Of a stretch of DNA of 24,929 bases, positions 16,628-24,103 are shown piece after piece (within the stretch, counting starts at the first letter, position 1; each line of letters begins with the position of its first letter). The notes beneath the pieces were generated by a model that was not told where the DNA came from, made no database searches, and saw only the letters and a program-made list of their open reading frames with translations. Position numbers and translations under genes: made by a program. This stretch comes from an uncultured Clostridia bacterium (lineage in GTDB: Bacteria > Bacillota > Clostridia > Oscillospirales > Acutalibacteraceae), in NCBI GenBank assembly GCA_946626015.1, contig CAMOTT010000012.1, positions 1 to 24,929 on the forward strand, in the 5' to 3' direction.

Positions 16628-16858
16628 ATGAAGGATATGAACATAACGACCCAGGCATTCTTCAAAAAGAGCGACAAATCCCGTCAGGACAGCCTAATCG
16701 AGGACATCCGCGGCACTCTGCGAGAAATGGAGGCGGCAAAATCCCGATTTGACGCCGCGGCTGACAACGACCTTGTGGATGCTTCGATATATGAAATAAA
16801 CGCTTTGAGCGCAAAATACAGGTATCTGCTCCGCCTTGCAAAGGAAAAATACGGATGA
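16628..16858 (+). CDS. DUF2508 (YaaL-like) small protein
   Basis: 76 residues, ATG at 16628 after AGGAAAG. A short, charged, helical protein: SRQDSLIEDIRGTLREMEAAKSRFDAA, then DLVDASIYEINALSAKYRYLLRLAKEKYG. This matches the YaaL/DUF2508 family pattern (D-x-I-x-x-x-N/A-L-x-x-A/K-x-R-Y-x-x-L-L-x-x-A/K). In many Firmicutes yaaL stands between recR and bofA; here recR is missing upstream but bofA is kept. Function unknown. Confidence 0.75.
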   Translation: MKDMNITTQAFFKKSDKSRQDSLIEDIRGTLREMEAAKSRFDAAADNDLVDASIYEINALSAKYRYLLRLAKEKYG

Positions 16859-16916
16859 TCCGGGAAAACCGCCCCTTTATAGGAGCATTTTTGAAAAACA
16901 GGAGGAAAATGATTTG

Positions 16917-17174
16917 ATGTTTTTTATCGTTTCTCTGCTTTCGGCTTCGGTTTTAGCTATACTGATATCAATGATACGCTCCAAGCATTTCTTTAAAGCG
17001 CTGATACTGACCGCCCTGCATGGCGTTGCGGCGATCTGCGCGGTGAACGTTCTGGGGCTGTTTACCGGTGTTTCGGTGAACCTGAACCAGTACACCGTGG
17101 GCGCCTCCCTGATCTGCGGCACCCCGGGGGTGATCGGCCTTTTGCTGATCGATACAATATTCAAAAGAATGTAA
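16917..17174 (+). CDS. bofA: BofA family protein (pro-sigma-K processing regulator)
   Basis: 85 residues from ATG 16917, with AGGAGG 11 nt upstream. An in-frame start 27 codons earlier overlaps the DUF2508 gene and gives a hydrophilic extension not expected for BofA, so it is rejected. The protein is nearly all membrane: helices at about 2-19, 27-50 and 64-82, ending GTPGVIGLLLIDTIFKRM, the conserved C-terminal glycine-proline motif of the family. In Bacillus, BofA holds SpoIVFB inactive in the mother-cell membrane until late sporulation. Its presence suggests a spore-forming lineage, though bofA can persist in non-sporulating relatives. Confidence 0.82.
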   Translation: MFFIVSLLSASVLAILISMIRSKHFFKALILTALHGVAAICAVNVLGLFTGVSVNLNQYTVGASLICGTPGVIGLLLIDTIFKRM

Positions 17175-17241
17175 ATACATACAAAGGTCAAAATCAGGCT
17201 CCTCAGACAACCAAATAAAGCAAACCTTTTTATTAAAACTC

Positions 17242-17279
17242 AACCGGCTCGACAGATATTTCTGTTGAGCCGGTTTTTT
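17242..17279. terminator. Bidirectional intrinsic terminator between bofA and the ROK gene
   Basis: AACCGGCTC (17242-17250) and GAGCCGGTT (17267-17275) pair perfectly. ACAG (17252-17255) and CTGT (17262-17265) extend the stem inside a single mismatch. A run of T follows to 17279 on the plus strand, and AAAACT on the other side gives a shorter U-run for the minus-strand gene. It ends both convergent transcripts. Confidence 0.88.
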
Positions 17280-17293
17280 GTGTTTTTTACTAT

Positions 17294-18634
17294 TTAATCA
17301 ATTTCCTCGCCGAGCCAGTTGAAGAAAGCTATCATACCCATGCCTATTGCGGCGGCGTTGGGGCCTATCTCCGAATATAAGACTTTAAGGTTAGTATTAC
17401 GGATAGTGTTGTTATAGGGTATCAATTTAAGATTCAGCTGCCTCTCAAAGACTTTTGAGAAGGTTGAGATCCTGCCTGTGAAGCAAACGAAGCTGCAATT
17501 TATGATATCGCATGTCGTTATTATAGCGCGGGATAAAAGTTCCACGAACTGTTCGTTCTTTTCGGGGTGGTTTTCGAGATATGTTCTTATCTCTTTGCCG
17601 CTGGCTTTTTTAAAATCTATACCTTCATCATCTTTATCCCCTGCAAAAATTCTTTTTACAGCTTGCTCCAGACAGCCCGAATCAGTTAAACCGCAGGAGC
17701 AGGTCCCCATTCCTTTACAATCCTCGCCGCTCAAAACTTTCAGGTGGCCAAACCGGCAGCCTGCGCCGTTGTCATCTGACCTGATAAGGTGGCCGGACCC
17801 GGGCTCAAAGCCTGCGACCAAAGCCGATCCAAGCCCTGTGCCCATATAAATGGCGCTACCGGTCGAACCTCCCTGTATCTTGTTAGGATTAAGGACGCCC
17901 CGTTGAGCGTTGCGTTCGCAGATCAGTGCGGCTTTAGCGTTATGGTCACAGTTGAGTGTGATCCCGCGGTCTGTCAGCTGGTGGAGCACTCGGCTCGAAA
18001 ACAAGGTTGAAGGGATATCCTGATTGAACATTGGGTAGTCAGGTATCAAACGGCTCCGTACAAAGGTTTTGGTGAGGTTATTTACATGGTCGCCGAAACA
18101 TATGGACAGGCTTATCATATTTATCTTATGATCCAACGCGATGACGAACTTACCTATATCGTCCACCATATCAGCCAGGCTCTGCAGGGTGCTGTTAGGC
18201 GTCTCTGTGCGCCAAATGGCCTCGTTCCCATCAACGGCAGAGGTGAAATTGTAGGCATCAAGGAATTTTAAAGCATCGCCATCCAAAAGATCGTTGATAA
18301 AAGCCTTGCTCGCTAAGGTAAAGTCGGCAAGCTCCAAACATATTACGGTCTCCCCTTTACCGAACGAGCAGCCCAACACATACCCGAAATCACCGTTGAC
18401 ATGGAGCATTTTATCGTTATCCACATAAATAAGTTCTTTGTCTACCATGTTATCAACATAGCCCAGAGCGGTAGTGCGTTCGATCCCTGCCTCCTTAGCG
18501 GCGGCGGCCGCCTTTATTCCCTCTTCATTGTTTTTAAAAATAACATTAAAAAGGGCTCTCTCGTTCTCGCTCAGCTTTATCTTTTTCTTCTTTTCAGGGG
18601 TCAATTTCTTTTTTTCTGTCTGCTTTGTAGCCAA
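17294..18634 (-). CDS. ROK family transcriptional regulator
   Basis: 446 residues from a TTG at 18634, preceded by AAAAAGGTGTG. A second TTG at 18655 would lie about 5 nt from the predicted transcription start, so the shorter form is preferred. The N-terminus is lysine-rich, then a winged-helix domain at about 22-80. The ROK kinase-like fold follows: NCDHNAKAAL (228-237, cf. the NDANAAA motif), GTGLGSALV (265-273), FGHLKV (295-300) and the zinc motif CSCGLTDSGCLE (312-323). ROK repressors bind sugars or sugar phosphates and release operators. The first loop reads GCSFGKGET, not GxDxGGT, so kinase activity is doubtful. It is divergent from the kinase/radical SAM/GH17 operon and shares its control region. 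Confidence 0.85.
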   Translation of the reverse strand: MATKQTEKKKLTPEKKKKIKLSENERALFNVIFKNNEEGIKAAAAAKEAGIERTTALGYVDNMVDKELIYVDNDKMLHVNGDFGYVLGCSFGKGETVICLELADFTLASKAFINDLLDGDALKFLDAYNFTSAVDGNEAIWRTETPNSTLQSLADMVDDIGKFVIALDHKINMISLSICFGDHVNNLTKTFVRSRLIPDYPMFNQDIPSTLFSSRVLHQLTDRGITLNCDHNAKAALICERNAQRGVLNPNKIQGGSTGSAIYMGTGLGSALVAGFEPGSGHLIRSDDNGAGCRFGHLKVLSGEDCKGMGTCSCGLTDSGCLEQAVKRIFAGDKDDEGIDFKKASGKEIRTYLENHPEKNEQFVELLSRAIITTCDIINCSFVCFTGRISTFSKVFERQLNLKLIPYNNTIRNTNLKVLYSEIGPNAAAIGMGMIAFFNWLGEEID

Positions 18635-18666
18635 AAAATCACACCTTTTTCGCAAAATACATTTTA

Positions 18667-18696
18667 ATTATAACACCGCAGCAAAAGCACTGTCAA
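18667..18696 (-). promoter_or_regulatory. Consensus promoter of the ROK gene
   Basis: On the minus strand TTGACA (18696-18691) is followed after 18 nt by TATAAT (18672-18667); both hexamers are perfect. Initiation near 18660 leaves a leader of about 26 nt before the TTG at 18634. Confidence 0.8.
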
Positions 18697-18749
18697 TCAT
18701 CAATGTTGTACAAAGATACGGCGCGCAAAGTGTGCAACCGCACGAAGTT

Positions 18750-18768
18750 TTGTCAAACTCCTTGACAA
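18750..18768. promoter_or_regulatory. Operator candidate 1: inverted repeat over the -35 box
   Basis: TTGTCAA (18750-18756), five bases, TTGACAA (18762-18768) is a perfect 7+5+7 inverted repeat that covers the -35 of the plus-strand promoter. It is the best candidate site for the adjacent ROK regulator. Because TTGACA is also the -35 consensus, one half-site alone would mean little; the perfect opposite half is the evidence. Confidence 0.6.
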
Positions 18769-18791
18769 CAACGACGGTTTCTGATTATAAT
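18762..18791 (+). promoter_or_regulatory. Consensus promoter of the kinase/radical SAM operon
   Basis: TTGACA (18762-18767), an 18-nt spacer and TATAAT (18786-18791). Both hexamers match consensus. Transcription should start near 18798, inside operator candidate 2, with a leader of about 65 nt. Confidence 0.82.
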
Positions 18792-18792
18792 T

Positions 18793-18811
18793 TCGACAAG
18801 AACTTTGTCAA
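18793..18811. promoter_or_regulatory. Operator candidate 2: inverted repeat over the start site
   Basis: TCGACAA (18793-18799), five bases, TTGTCAA (18805-18811): same half-site and spacer as candidate 1 with one mismatch and reversed arm order. The centres of the two sites are 43 bp apart, about four helical turns, which suits cooperative binding. Confidence 0.55.
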
Positions 18812-18863
18812 ATAACTGACGGACAGACGTTGAATAAATGTTGAGTAAAAGGAGATGCAAAAC

Positions 18864-19748
18864 ATGAAGAACACTTATTCAAGCAAAAACCGGTTTGCCA
18901 CTGAAAACGATCAAAAATTAGAAGAAACCTTCTTTCAGTTTTTAGCTGGTATTCCCGGACAAGCATCAACCGCCAAAAACAACAAATCAAAAGACTTTAA
19001 AAGAGAAAGGGAAGAGAAAGAAATGAAAGGCAATCAAGAGAGACAAAAACTTCTTGTCCTGACCGTCGGCCAGACGTGTTCAGGCAAGACCACGACCGCC
19101 TATAACTTATCGATGGCATTCAAAAACGCGGGTATATCCGTTGCTTTTGGTGATAAAGACACTATGTACGTTCCCCTATCAAGCAAGGTCTGCGCGGACA
19201 GGCAGAGCAATAGGTTCTATGACCTGGGCATTAGAGATGCTGAGATGGACGCCCTGGAAAACTGGGCTCTGGAAGCAATGCTTTTTTCTGACACCGTTAT
19301 TATCACCGCGCCATACACCCGAGAAATAGCTATAGCTTTTAAAGGCGGCGTATCGCACCGGCTCGCAGAACTCAGGCGGAAGGTCAATGATCGGGGCGGC
19401 GACCTGATTGTTATTTACAACAGTATATCCATAGATACCGGCGTAGACCGCTGGCTCGATAGGTACAACTCTGATAAGGCAGCTTTTAACCGCACACAGA
19501 ATATGCCCCACACAAGAGAGGGCCTTAAGGAGAAGCTCAGCGAAAATAAAATATTCTACGAGAGGAGCCCGGAAAACACCGCAGTTAACGGCAGAAACTG
19601 CGACACATTCTATATCTTCGATGGCAATAACCCTGTAACCGCCTTTGAGGATCTGAAAGTTTTTTTGGGTCTCGGGGGGGCAAATTGGAGATTTTTTCCG
19701 AACATAGTGAACCACTTTAAGCTCGACGATTATGAGGAGCTTGACTAA
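18864..19748 (+). CDS. P-loop kinase-like protein
   Basis: 294 residues from ATG 18864, which is 9 nt after AAAGGAG; an in-frame ATG at 18855 abuts that site. Residues 1-60 are polar, with TFFQFLAGIPG at about 22-32, then a K/E/R-rich linker. Walker A is GQTCSGKTT (69-77) after a beta strand LLVLTV, the layout of AAA_33/zeta-like small-molecule kinases. SDTVIITAP is a probable second core strand, and GGDLIVIYN a third. No adenylate-kinase lid signature was recognised. The C-terminus ends NHFKLDDYEELD. A later ATG at 19023 (residue 54) is also possible and would give only the kinase core. First gene of the operon facing the ROK regulator; a sugar, nucleoside or protein substrate cannot be decided. 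Confidence 0.75.
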   Translation: MKNTYSSKNRFATENDQKLEETFFQFLAGIPGQASTAKNNKSKDFKREREEKEMKGNQERQKLLVLTVGQTCSGKTTTAYNLSMAFKNAGISVAFGDKDTMYVPLSSKVCADRQSNRFYDLGIRDAEMDALENWALEAMLFSDTVIITAPYTREIAIAFKGGVSHRLAELRRKVNDRGGDLIVIYNSISIDTGVDRWLDRYNSDKAAFNRTQNMPHTREGLKEKLSENKIFYERSPENTAVNGRNCDTFYIFDGNNPVTAFEDLKVFLGLGGANWRFFPNIVNHFKLDDYEELD

Positions 19749-19887
19749 AAATCAGTCCGTAAATTTTCCATATTTTTCACGCTTATTATGATATCGCAAT
19801 GTCGTAAATTTGTCAAGCAATTGTCAGCATACATCAAAAGCACCAACAAAAACAAAGTAAAGTTATTTAAGTAAAGGAGGATTTGAA
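19749..19887 (+). promoter_or_regulatory. Spacer with possible internal promoter and TTGTCAA half-sites
   Basis: 139 bp between the kinase and membrane-protein genes. TATGAT at 19787-19792 is preceded at 17 nt by TTTTCC, a weak -35. TTGTCAA (19810-19816) and TTGTCAG (19821-19827) repeat the half-site word of the divergent operators, here as direct repeats. This may be a secondary regulated start. Weak evidence. Confidence 0.3.
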
Positions 19888-21042
19888 ATGAGAATGTTTG
19901 AGGTAAAAATTAAAGTCCTTGTTTTAACGGCACTGGGCATCCTGTTCGCGGCGGCGATGTGGATTTTCAGCAAAGCTGTTCTTTTCGAGGCATATAGAAA
20001 CGGCGCGGGGGCTTTCATCTGGGGCGAAAGGATATTCACGTATCTTCTTTTTGTAGGATCTATCTTATACTACATTATCGAATTCAGGGTTCTGTGGCGC
20101 AAGGGCGAAGGTTTGAACGACTTCAACGAGATTTTCGATCCGGCAATTTTCTCAGCGATTGTATGGGCTATGATTTGGAACGCCGTGACGTTGATGTCCG
20201 GTAAAAAGCCCTTGATGCGGCAAGATGTGTGCTCTCTGATCCTTTGCTTATGCACCTTCTTTTCACTGTGTACTTCTATATTTACAAGAGAATGGATAGG
20301 TTTGAAACTCTTTTATATACGGCGGCGGAAGCTGTCTCCAGAAGAGATTTACAATATCGTTCTGGGCAGTAGAAAAACCGAGCTATGTGTCGCGGAGGCA
20401 GCTGCACATCAGATAAACGACGGTCAGCGTGATCGTGATATTATTAACAGCCTGGCAAGGAACACTCGTTTCTCAGAGATAAGAGAATATTTGATCCCGT
20501 TTATGACCAACAAGGAGGTCGAAAATCTCATACAGGACCCCAAAGCAAATGCCGAGGCGAAAGCGGAAGCTGTCAAAACCCATGACTTGAGCCAGAGTTT
20601 CTTGAAAGAGGCTTTATATAGCTCACCAATCAAGGTCGCAAAAGAGATGCTCAAAAAGATGGACAGCGAGAATGAAGAAACACTTGATAATATGGCAAAG
20701 CACTGGGATCCCGACATATATAAGACTGCAATTTCGAGGCTTGGGGAGATCGAGATATCCGAACTGACGCAAAATCTGATAAACGAACTTTCAGAGGAAT
20801 TGAAGACCAAGGGCTTTAATTACGATGCCTTCAACTCTCTGAAGTGCCTCTACCTTAATCTCCGCGGAAAAGCACAATTTGATCATTTTAAAATAAATGA
20901 TCACACAGACCTTAACCACATGGACGAGTGCTATTTTAACAGGAACCAGGAGTTCCACTATGATGAAGAGATCCACACAGATACAACAGCCTGTTTAACC
21001 TTCCCACCCGATGAAGATCAAACCGAAAAGGAGGAGAATTAG
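19888..21042 (+). CDS. Four-helix membrane protein with helical cytosolic domain, function unknown
   Basis: 384 residues, ATG at 19888 with AAAGGAGG upstream. Hydrophobic segments at about 9-33, 49-68, 86-104 and 112-132 suggest four membrane helices. Residues 145-384 are soluble and mostly helical with A/L-rich units spaced 25-40 residues (for example VAEAAAHQI, VAKEMLKKM, DNMAKHWDPDIYKTAISRL), like loose HEAT-type repeats. The C-terminus has DHFKINDHTDLNH and EFHYDEEIH, both rich in His and acids, echoing the ends of the kinase and of the small helical protein of this operon. I do not recognise a family. The stop codon is one base before the next start, so it is coupled to the radical SAM gene and its product may place that enzyme at the membrane. 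Confidence 0.7.
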   Translation: MRMFEVKIKVLVLTALGILFAAAMWIFSKAVLFEAYRNGAGAFIWGERIFTYLLFVGSILYYIIEFRVLWRKGEGLNDFNEIFDPAIFSAIVWAMIWNAVTLMSGKKPLMRQDVCSLILCLCTFFSLCTSIFTREWIGLKLFYIRRRKLSPEEIYNIVLGSRKTELCVAEAAAHQINDGQRDRDIINSLARNTRFSEIREYLIPFMTNKEVENLIQDPKANAEAKAEAVKTHDLSQSFLKEALYSSPIKVAKEMLKKMDSENEETLDNMAKHWDPDIYKTAISRLGEIEISELTQNLINELSEELKTKGFNYDAFNSLKCLYLNLRGKAQFDHFKINDHTDLNHMDECYFNRNQEFHYDEEIHTDTTACLTFPPDEDQTEKEEN

Positions 21043-21043
21043 T

Positions 21044-23236
21044 ATGTTCATTAGATTGAAACCGAAAACGATATTCCTGTGTCCCAGTTCGCTCCCTTGC
21101 CCGGCTCATTGTTATTACTGTTTTGCCCACAAGAACTTCAATGGCGAAGTGATGAGCCGGCAAACGCTTAACAAAGCCTTGAAAATGATCGATGAAGAGC
21201 TTCTTACCCAAGGAGAATCATTCCGCATTTGTTTTCACGGGAGCACTGAGCCGCTGACCGCAGGCGTCGAGTGGTTTAAGCACGCTCTCCCTGCCATAAA
21301 AGAAAAGTTCGGCCAAAGAGTGTCATTCTCACTGCAGTCAAACGTATGGCTGGTGAATGACGAGTTCGCCGAGTTGTTTAGGAAATTCAAGGTATCCGTA
21401 TCGACGAGCCTTGATGGTACACCTGCGATATGCGACGATCAACGGGGGCCGGGATACTATGAGAAAACGATGAAGGGCATAGCCAAACTCCGGGAACACG
21501 GAGTTCCCGTTGGGGGGTATATTTGCACTGTCACTGCTCAGAACGCCGACAAAGGCAAACTGATATACCAAGTAAGCCCGTTTGATAATTACGTCCTTCA
21601 CGGCGCAGTGGACGCCTTATACTGCGCCAAAAGCAGGCTGAGCGTCTCGCCCGAACAAATGGAAAGGCTTTTCATGGACACTTACCTTGCCTATAAAGAA
21701 AACCTCTCCCAGCCAAACCCGGAACACTGCAAAAGAGTCAGCACAATAGACCAGATGGTAAAAGCCTGCCTGCAGGATAAGAGCCAGCTGTGCACCTTTG
21801 GAAACTGCCTCGGCAACTTCCTCGCAATCGATGCAGACGGCGAGATTTACAATTGTACGCGCTTCGTTGGACAAAGGTACTTTTCACTCGGGAACGTCAA
21901 CGACAAGGATGACAAGATATTCACCGACGGCTATTATCACCTGAAGTATTGCGCCGACAAAATGGAGAAGAGCTGTCATGACTGTCCCCACTTCAAGTAT
22001 TGTAATGGTGGCTGCCTTTACAACGCTCTGACAGCCAAAGAGACCAAAGACCCCTATTGCCCGGCATACAAGGCAATGTTTGAGCGCATAGCGCTTGATC
22101 TGGGTAACGATATTGCGGCGGAGCTCCGGGGAGACACCGAAACACCCAAGCCGCTGCTCATTATGGCCGGCGAAAAGCCCCATCCCCTGGATATTACGCG
22201 TGACCGTGAACTTTTGCTAAAATACATAGCCCTTGGCAAAACTGATAAACAATGCGCCCCTGTGGACAAATACCCGGAAGAGAACTTGAACACTCTCTAT
22301 GTTAGCGTGACGAACAAGTGCCCGTTAAAGTGTGCGCACTGCTATGCGGACTCCGGCAACAAAGCGGAGCCCTCCCTGACCGTCAAAAAATACATAGAAA
22401 TAATCAAAGACGCGGCGGGGAAGTTTCGCAAGGTGGTAATAACCGGCGGCGAACCTTTGGCGTACAGCGGCTTTCAGAAACTCTGCGAAAAGCTGAGAGA
22501 TGTGGACATGAAGGGCACCAGGCTCGTGCTCAGAACATCCTTGGGTTTCGAGGTTTCAGTGTTCGATATTCTGGAGATAAACGCCACCTTCGATGAAATC
22601 ATGGTGAGCATAGACGGCACAGAGGAGAACCACGATAACCGTCGTGGCGAGGGCACATACAAGGACGCTGTGAAAAACATTAAGTCCTTGCGCGCCGAAA
22701 AAACTGGTCTGACCGCAGTGCTGTATGAAGACGACAAAAAAGAGGAGAACGAAAAGGCGGTCTATGAGCTTGCCGAAAAGCTGGGCATCAGGAAGGTTCG
22801 GATCAAGCCCGTGCTGCCCATCGGCAGAGGCGAAGGGGCGCCCCAAACCAAATACACCTTCTGCCCTGAGGAGGAAAACTGCATCTCCCGGGGGTTTCGC
22901 CCGAAATTCAGCTGCGGCTTAGGGCAAAACCTTTATGTTAAGGGAGAAAAAGCGTACCCATGCTACGCGTGGTGCGACGAGGACAAGGCGCTGGGCGACC
23001 TGCGGCATGAGCGGCTCAGAGATATCCTCAAAAAAGGCGAACTCTATGAGTACTGCAAACACACGGTGGACACCAATGAAAAATGCAAGACGTGCGAAGT
23101 CAGGTACATTTGCGGCGGCATCTGTAAGGCATATTACACAAACAAAGATGATGTGGACAGCGGCGACTTTGACTGCTCCGCAAGGAAAGCATATCTGATT
23201 AAGCTCGTGGAAGGAGTTAATTATGGAAAGCTTTGA
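21044..23236 (+). CDS. Tandem double radical SAM/SPASM fusion enzyme
   Basis: 730 residues from ATG 21044, 9 nt after AAAGGAGGAG; the 11 extra codons upstream lie inside the previous gene. Half 1: radical SAM cluster C19-x3-C23-x2-C26 (CPAHCYYC), the GGE-like FHGSTEPL (64-71), SLDGTP (122-127), then a SPASM region with C250, C255, C271, C311, C314, C320, C324 and C339. Half 2: CPLKCAHC (C426, C430, C433), TGGEPLAY (467-474), SIDGTEENHDNRRGEG, then a second SPASM region with at least eight cysteines near the C-terminus (SCGLGQ, YPCYAWC, CKTC, YICGGIC). Both SAM clusters and both auxiliary-cluster sets look intact. SPASM enzymes modify peptides or proteins, for example RiPP precursors or sulfatases. 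Half 1 recalls anaerobic sulfatase-maturase/FxsB-like enzymes. The target is unknown. Its end overlaps the next gene by 14 bp. Confidence 0.88.
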   Translation: MFIRLKPKTIFLCPSSLPCPAHCYYCFAHKNFNGEVMSRQTLNKALKMIDEELLTQGESFRICFHGSTEPLTAGVEWFKHALPAIKEKFGQRVSFSLQSNVWLVNDEFAELFRKFKVSVSTSLDGTPAICDDQRGPGYYEKTMKGIAKLREHGVPVGGYICTVTAQNADKGKLIYQVSPFDNYVLHGAVDALYCAKSRLSVSPEQMERLFMDTYLAYKENLSQPNPEHCKRVSTIDQMVKACLQDKSQLCTFGNCLGNFLAIDADGEIYNCTRFVGQRYFSLGNVNDKDDKIFTDGYYHLKYCADKMEKSCHDCPHFKYCNGGCLYNALTAKETKDPYCPAYKAMFERIALDLGNDIAAELRGDTETPKPLLIMAGEKPHPLDITRDRELLLKYIALGKTDKQCAPVDKYPEENLNTLYVSVTNKCPLKCAHCYADSGNKAEPSLTVKKYIEIIKDAAGKFRKVVITGGEPLAYSGFQKLCEKLRDVDMKGTRLVLRTSLGFEVSVFDILEINATFDEIMVSIDGTEENHDNRRGEGTYKDAVKNIKSLRAEKTGLTAVLYEDDKKEENEKAVYELAEKLGIRKVRIKPVLPIGRGEGAPQTKYTFCPEEENCISRGFRPKFSCGLGQNLYVKGEKAYPCYAWCDEDKALGDLRHERLRDILKKGELYEYCKHTVDTNEKCKTCEVRYICGGICKAYYTNKDDVDSGDFDCSARKAYLIKLVEGVNYGKL

Positions 23237-23873
23237 ACAACCCTTCTGGATGAAAGATCTCAGCCATTACAGCTTCGATAGTCTGGAGTGGTACTGCATT
23301 AAAGAAAGCAAAATTCGTGAGGGGACAGAAAAAATTGCCAAAATCAGCAACATGGACACACTTTGCGAAATCGCCAAACGAAGTCCTGTAACCCCATTCA
23401 GGGCGCTCGCCATCAGTATGCTTGACTATGACAAGGCCAAAGAGACTATCGTGAGCGTTGCCTATAACGACCCAAATATAGACGTGGCGCTTTCCGCAGC
23501 ACAGAAGATGCGGCCGCCCTTGTTGTGCATGGAATTGTATCGGCATTTTTGTGAAAAATTCGAGCATGATTACAAAAAACTGCTGGATATATTGGAGATG
23601 CTCATGGCAGAAGATGCCGAAACCGCCGAGTCCATCGCAGAGGCATTGAGCCGATACCTGACACTTTCGGAAGGCGCTGAGCGGTACGCCAGAGGCTTGA
23701 TCAGCGACACCGTGCTGAGGGCGGCGAAGCTGCTTAAACAGCTCTACAAAAAGACCGGCTGCGAGGCTGTCCGCCGCTACAACGGCCGCTACCCCCTATG
23801 GCACGAGGACAGCGGTATGGTGTGCCACTACGATGAGGTCCAATATATGACCCTTGAAATTGATATTGATTGA
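23223..23873 (+). CDS. Small HEAT-like helical protein, function unknown
   Basis: 216 residues, ATG at 23223 inside the end of the radical SAM gene, with AAGGAG 6-8 nt upstream. There is no signal peptide or membrane helix. Residues 30-160 show repeated helical units, for example LCEIAKRSPVTPFRALAISML, IVSVAYNDPNIDVALSAAQKM and AESIAEALSRYL, with the A-x-x-x-S/D-P-x-x-x-x-x-A spacing seen in HEAT or leucine-rich-variant proteins. The C-terminal 35 residues differ: aromatic, His and Cys rich (RYPLWHEDSG, CHYDEVQYM) and ending in acids. It may be a substrate-presenting partner of the radical SAM enzyme or even its substrate; both are guesses. The 14-bp overlap supports translational coupling. 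Confidence 0.7.
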   Translation: MESFEQPFWMKDLSHYSFDSLEWYCIKESKIREGTEKIAKISNMDTLCEIAKRSPVTPFRALAISMLDYDKAKETIVSVAYNDPNIDVALSAAQKMRPPLLCMELYRHFCEKFEHDYKKLLDILEMLMAEDAETAESIAEALSRYLTLSEGAERYARGLISDTVLRAAKLLKQLYKKTGCEAVRRYNGRYPLWHEDSGMVCHYDEVQYMTLEIDID

Positions 23874-23899
23874 GTTTAGCTATAAGGAAGGAAAGACCA

Positions 23900-24103
23900 A
23901 TGAACCTGTTTAATTTGATCCCGATTTTTGGCAGAAAGAAAAATCTTTCTACATCACACCCATACACACCCATACACACCCTGATTTTAAAATTCAAAGG
24001 AGGAAATTATCATGTTAACGATCATCAAAAAAAGAGCAATTTCGCTCTTGCTTGCCCTGTTGATTATAATCTCCCTTTTTCCCTCAACGGTATTTGCCGT
24101 TGA
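23900..24103 (+). CDS. Possible small peptide gene overlapping the start of the GH17-like gene
   Basis: 67 codons from ATG 23900, which has a good site (AAGGAAGGAAAG). The peptide starts MNLFNLIPIFGRKKN, a hydrophobic then basic segment, followed by S/H/P/Y/T residues coded by a short direct repeat. The frame continues 92 bp into the GH17-like gene. That tail is the secreted protein's signal sequence read in another frame, so the peptide may be only a leader that feeds ribosomes to the next start. A true precursor peptide is possible but lacks the Cys-rich or Gly-rich core usual for radical SAM targets. Confidence 0.3.
   Translation: MNLFNLIPIFGRKKNLSTSHPYTPIHTLILKFKGGNYHVNDHQKKSNFALACPVDYNLPFSLNGICR
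23955..23980 (+). repeat. 10-bp direct repeat CACACCCATA, about 2.6 copies
   Basis: Copies at 23955-23964 and 23965-23974 are identical, followed by CACACC. It lies just upstream of the GH17-like ribosome site. It may arise by slippage and could alter spacing or the small overlapping frame. Confidence 0.7.

Noticed and set aside
16836..16916. Earlier start for bofA
   Set aside because: It overlaps the DUF2508 gene and adds hydrophilic residues not typical of BofA; AGGAGG precedes the ATG at 16917.
23955..23980. CACACCCATA repeats as a CRISPR or iteron array
   Set aside because: The unit is 10 bp with no spacers and fewer than three copies.
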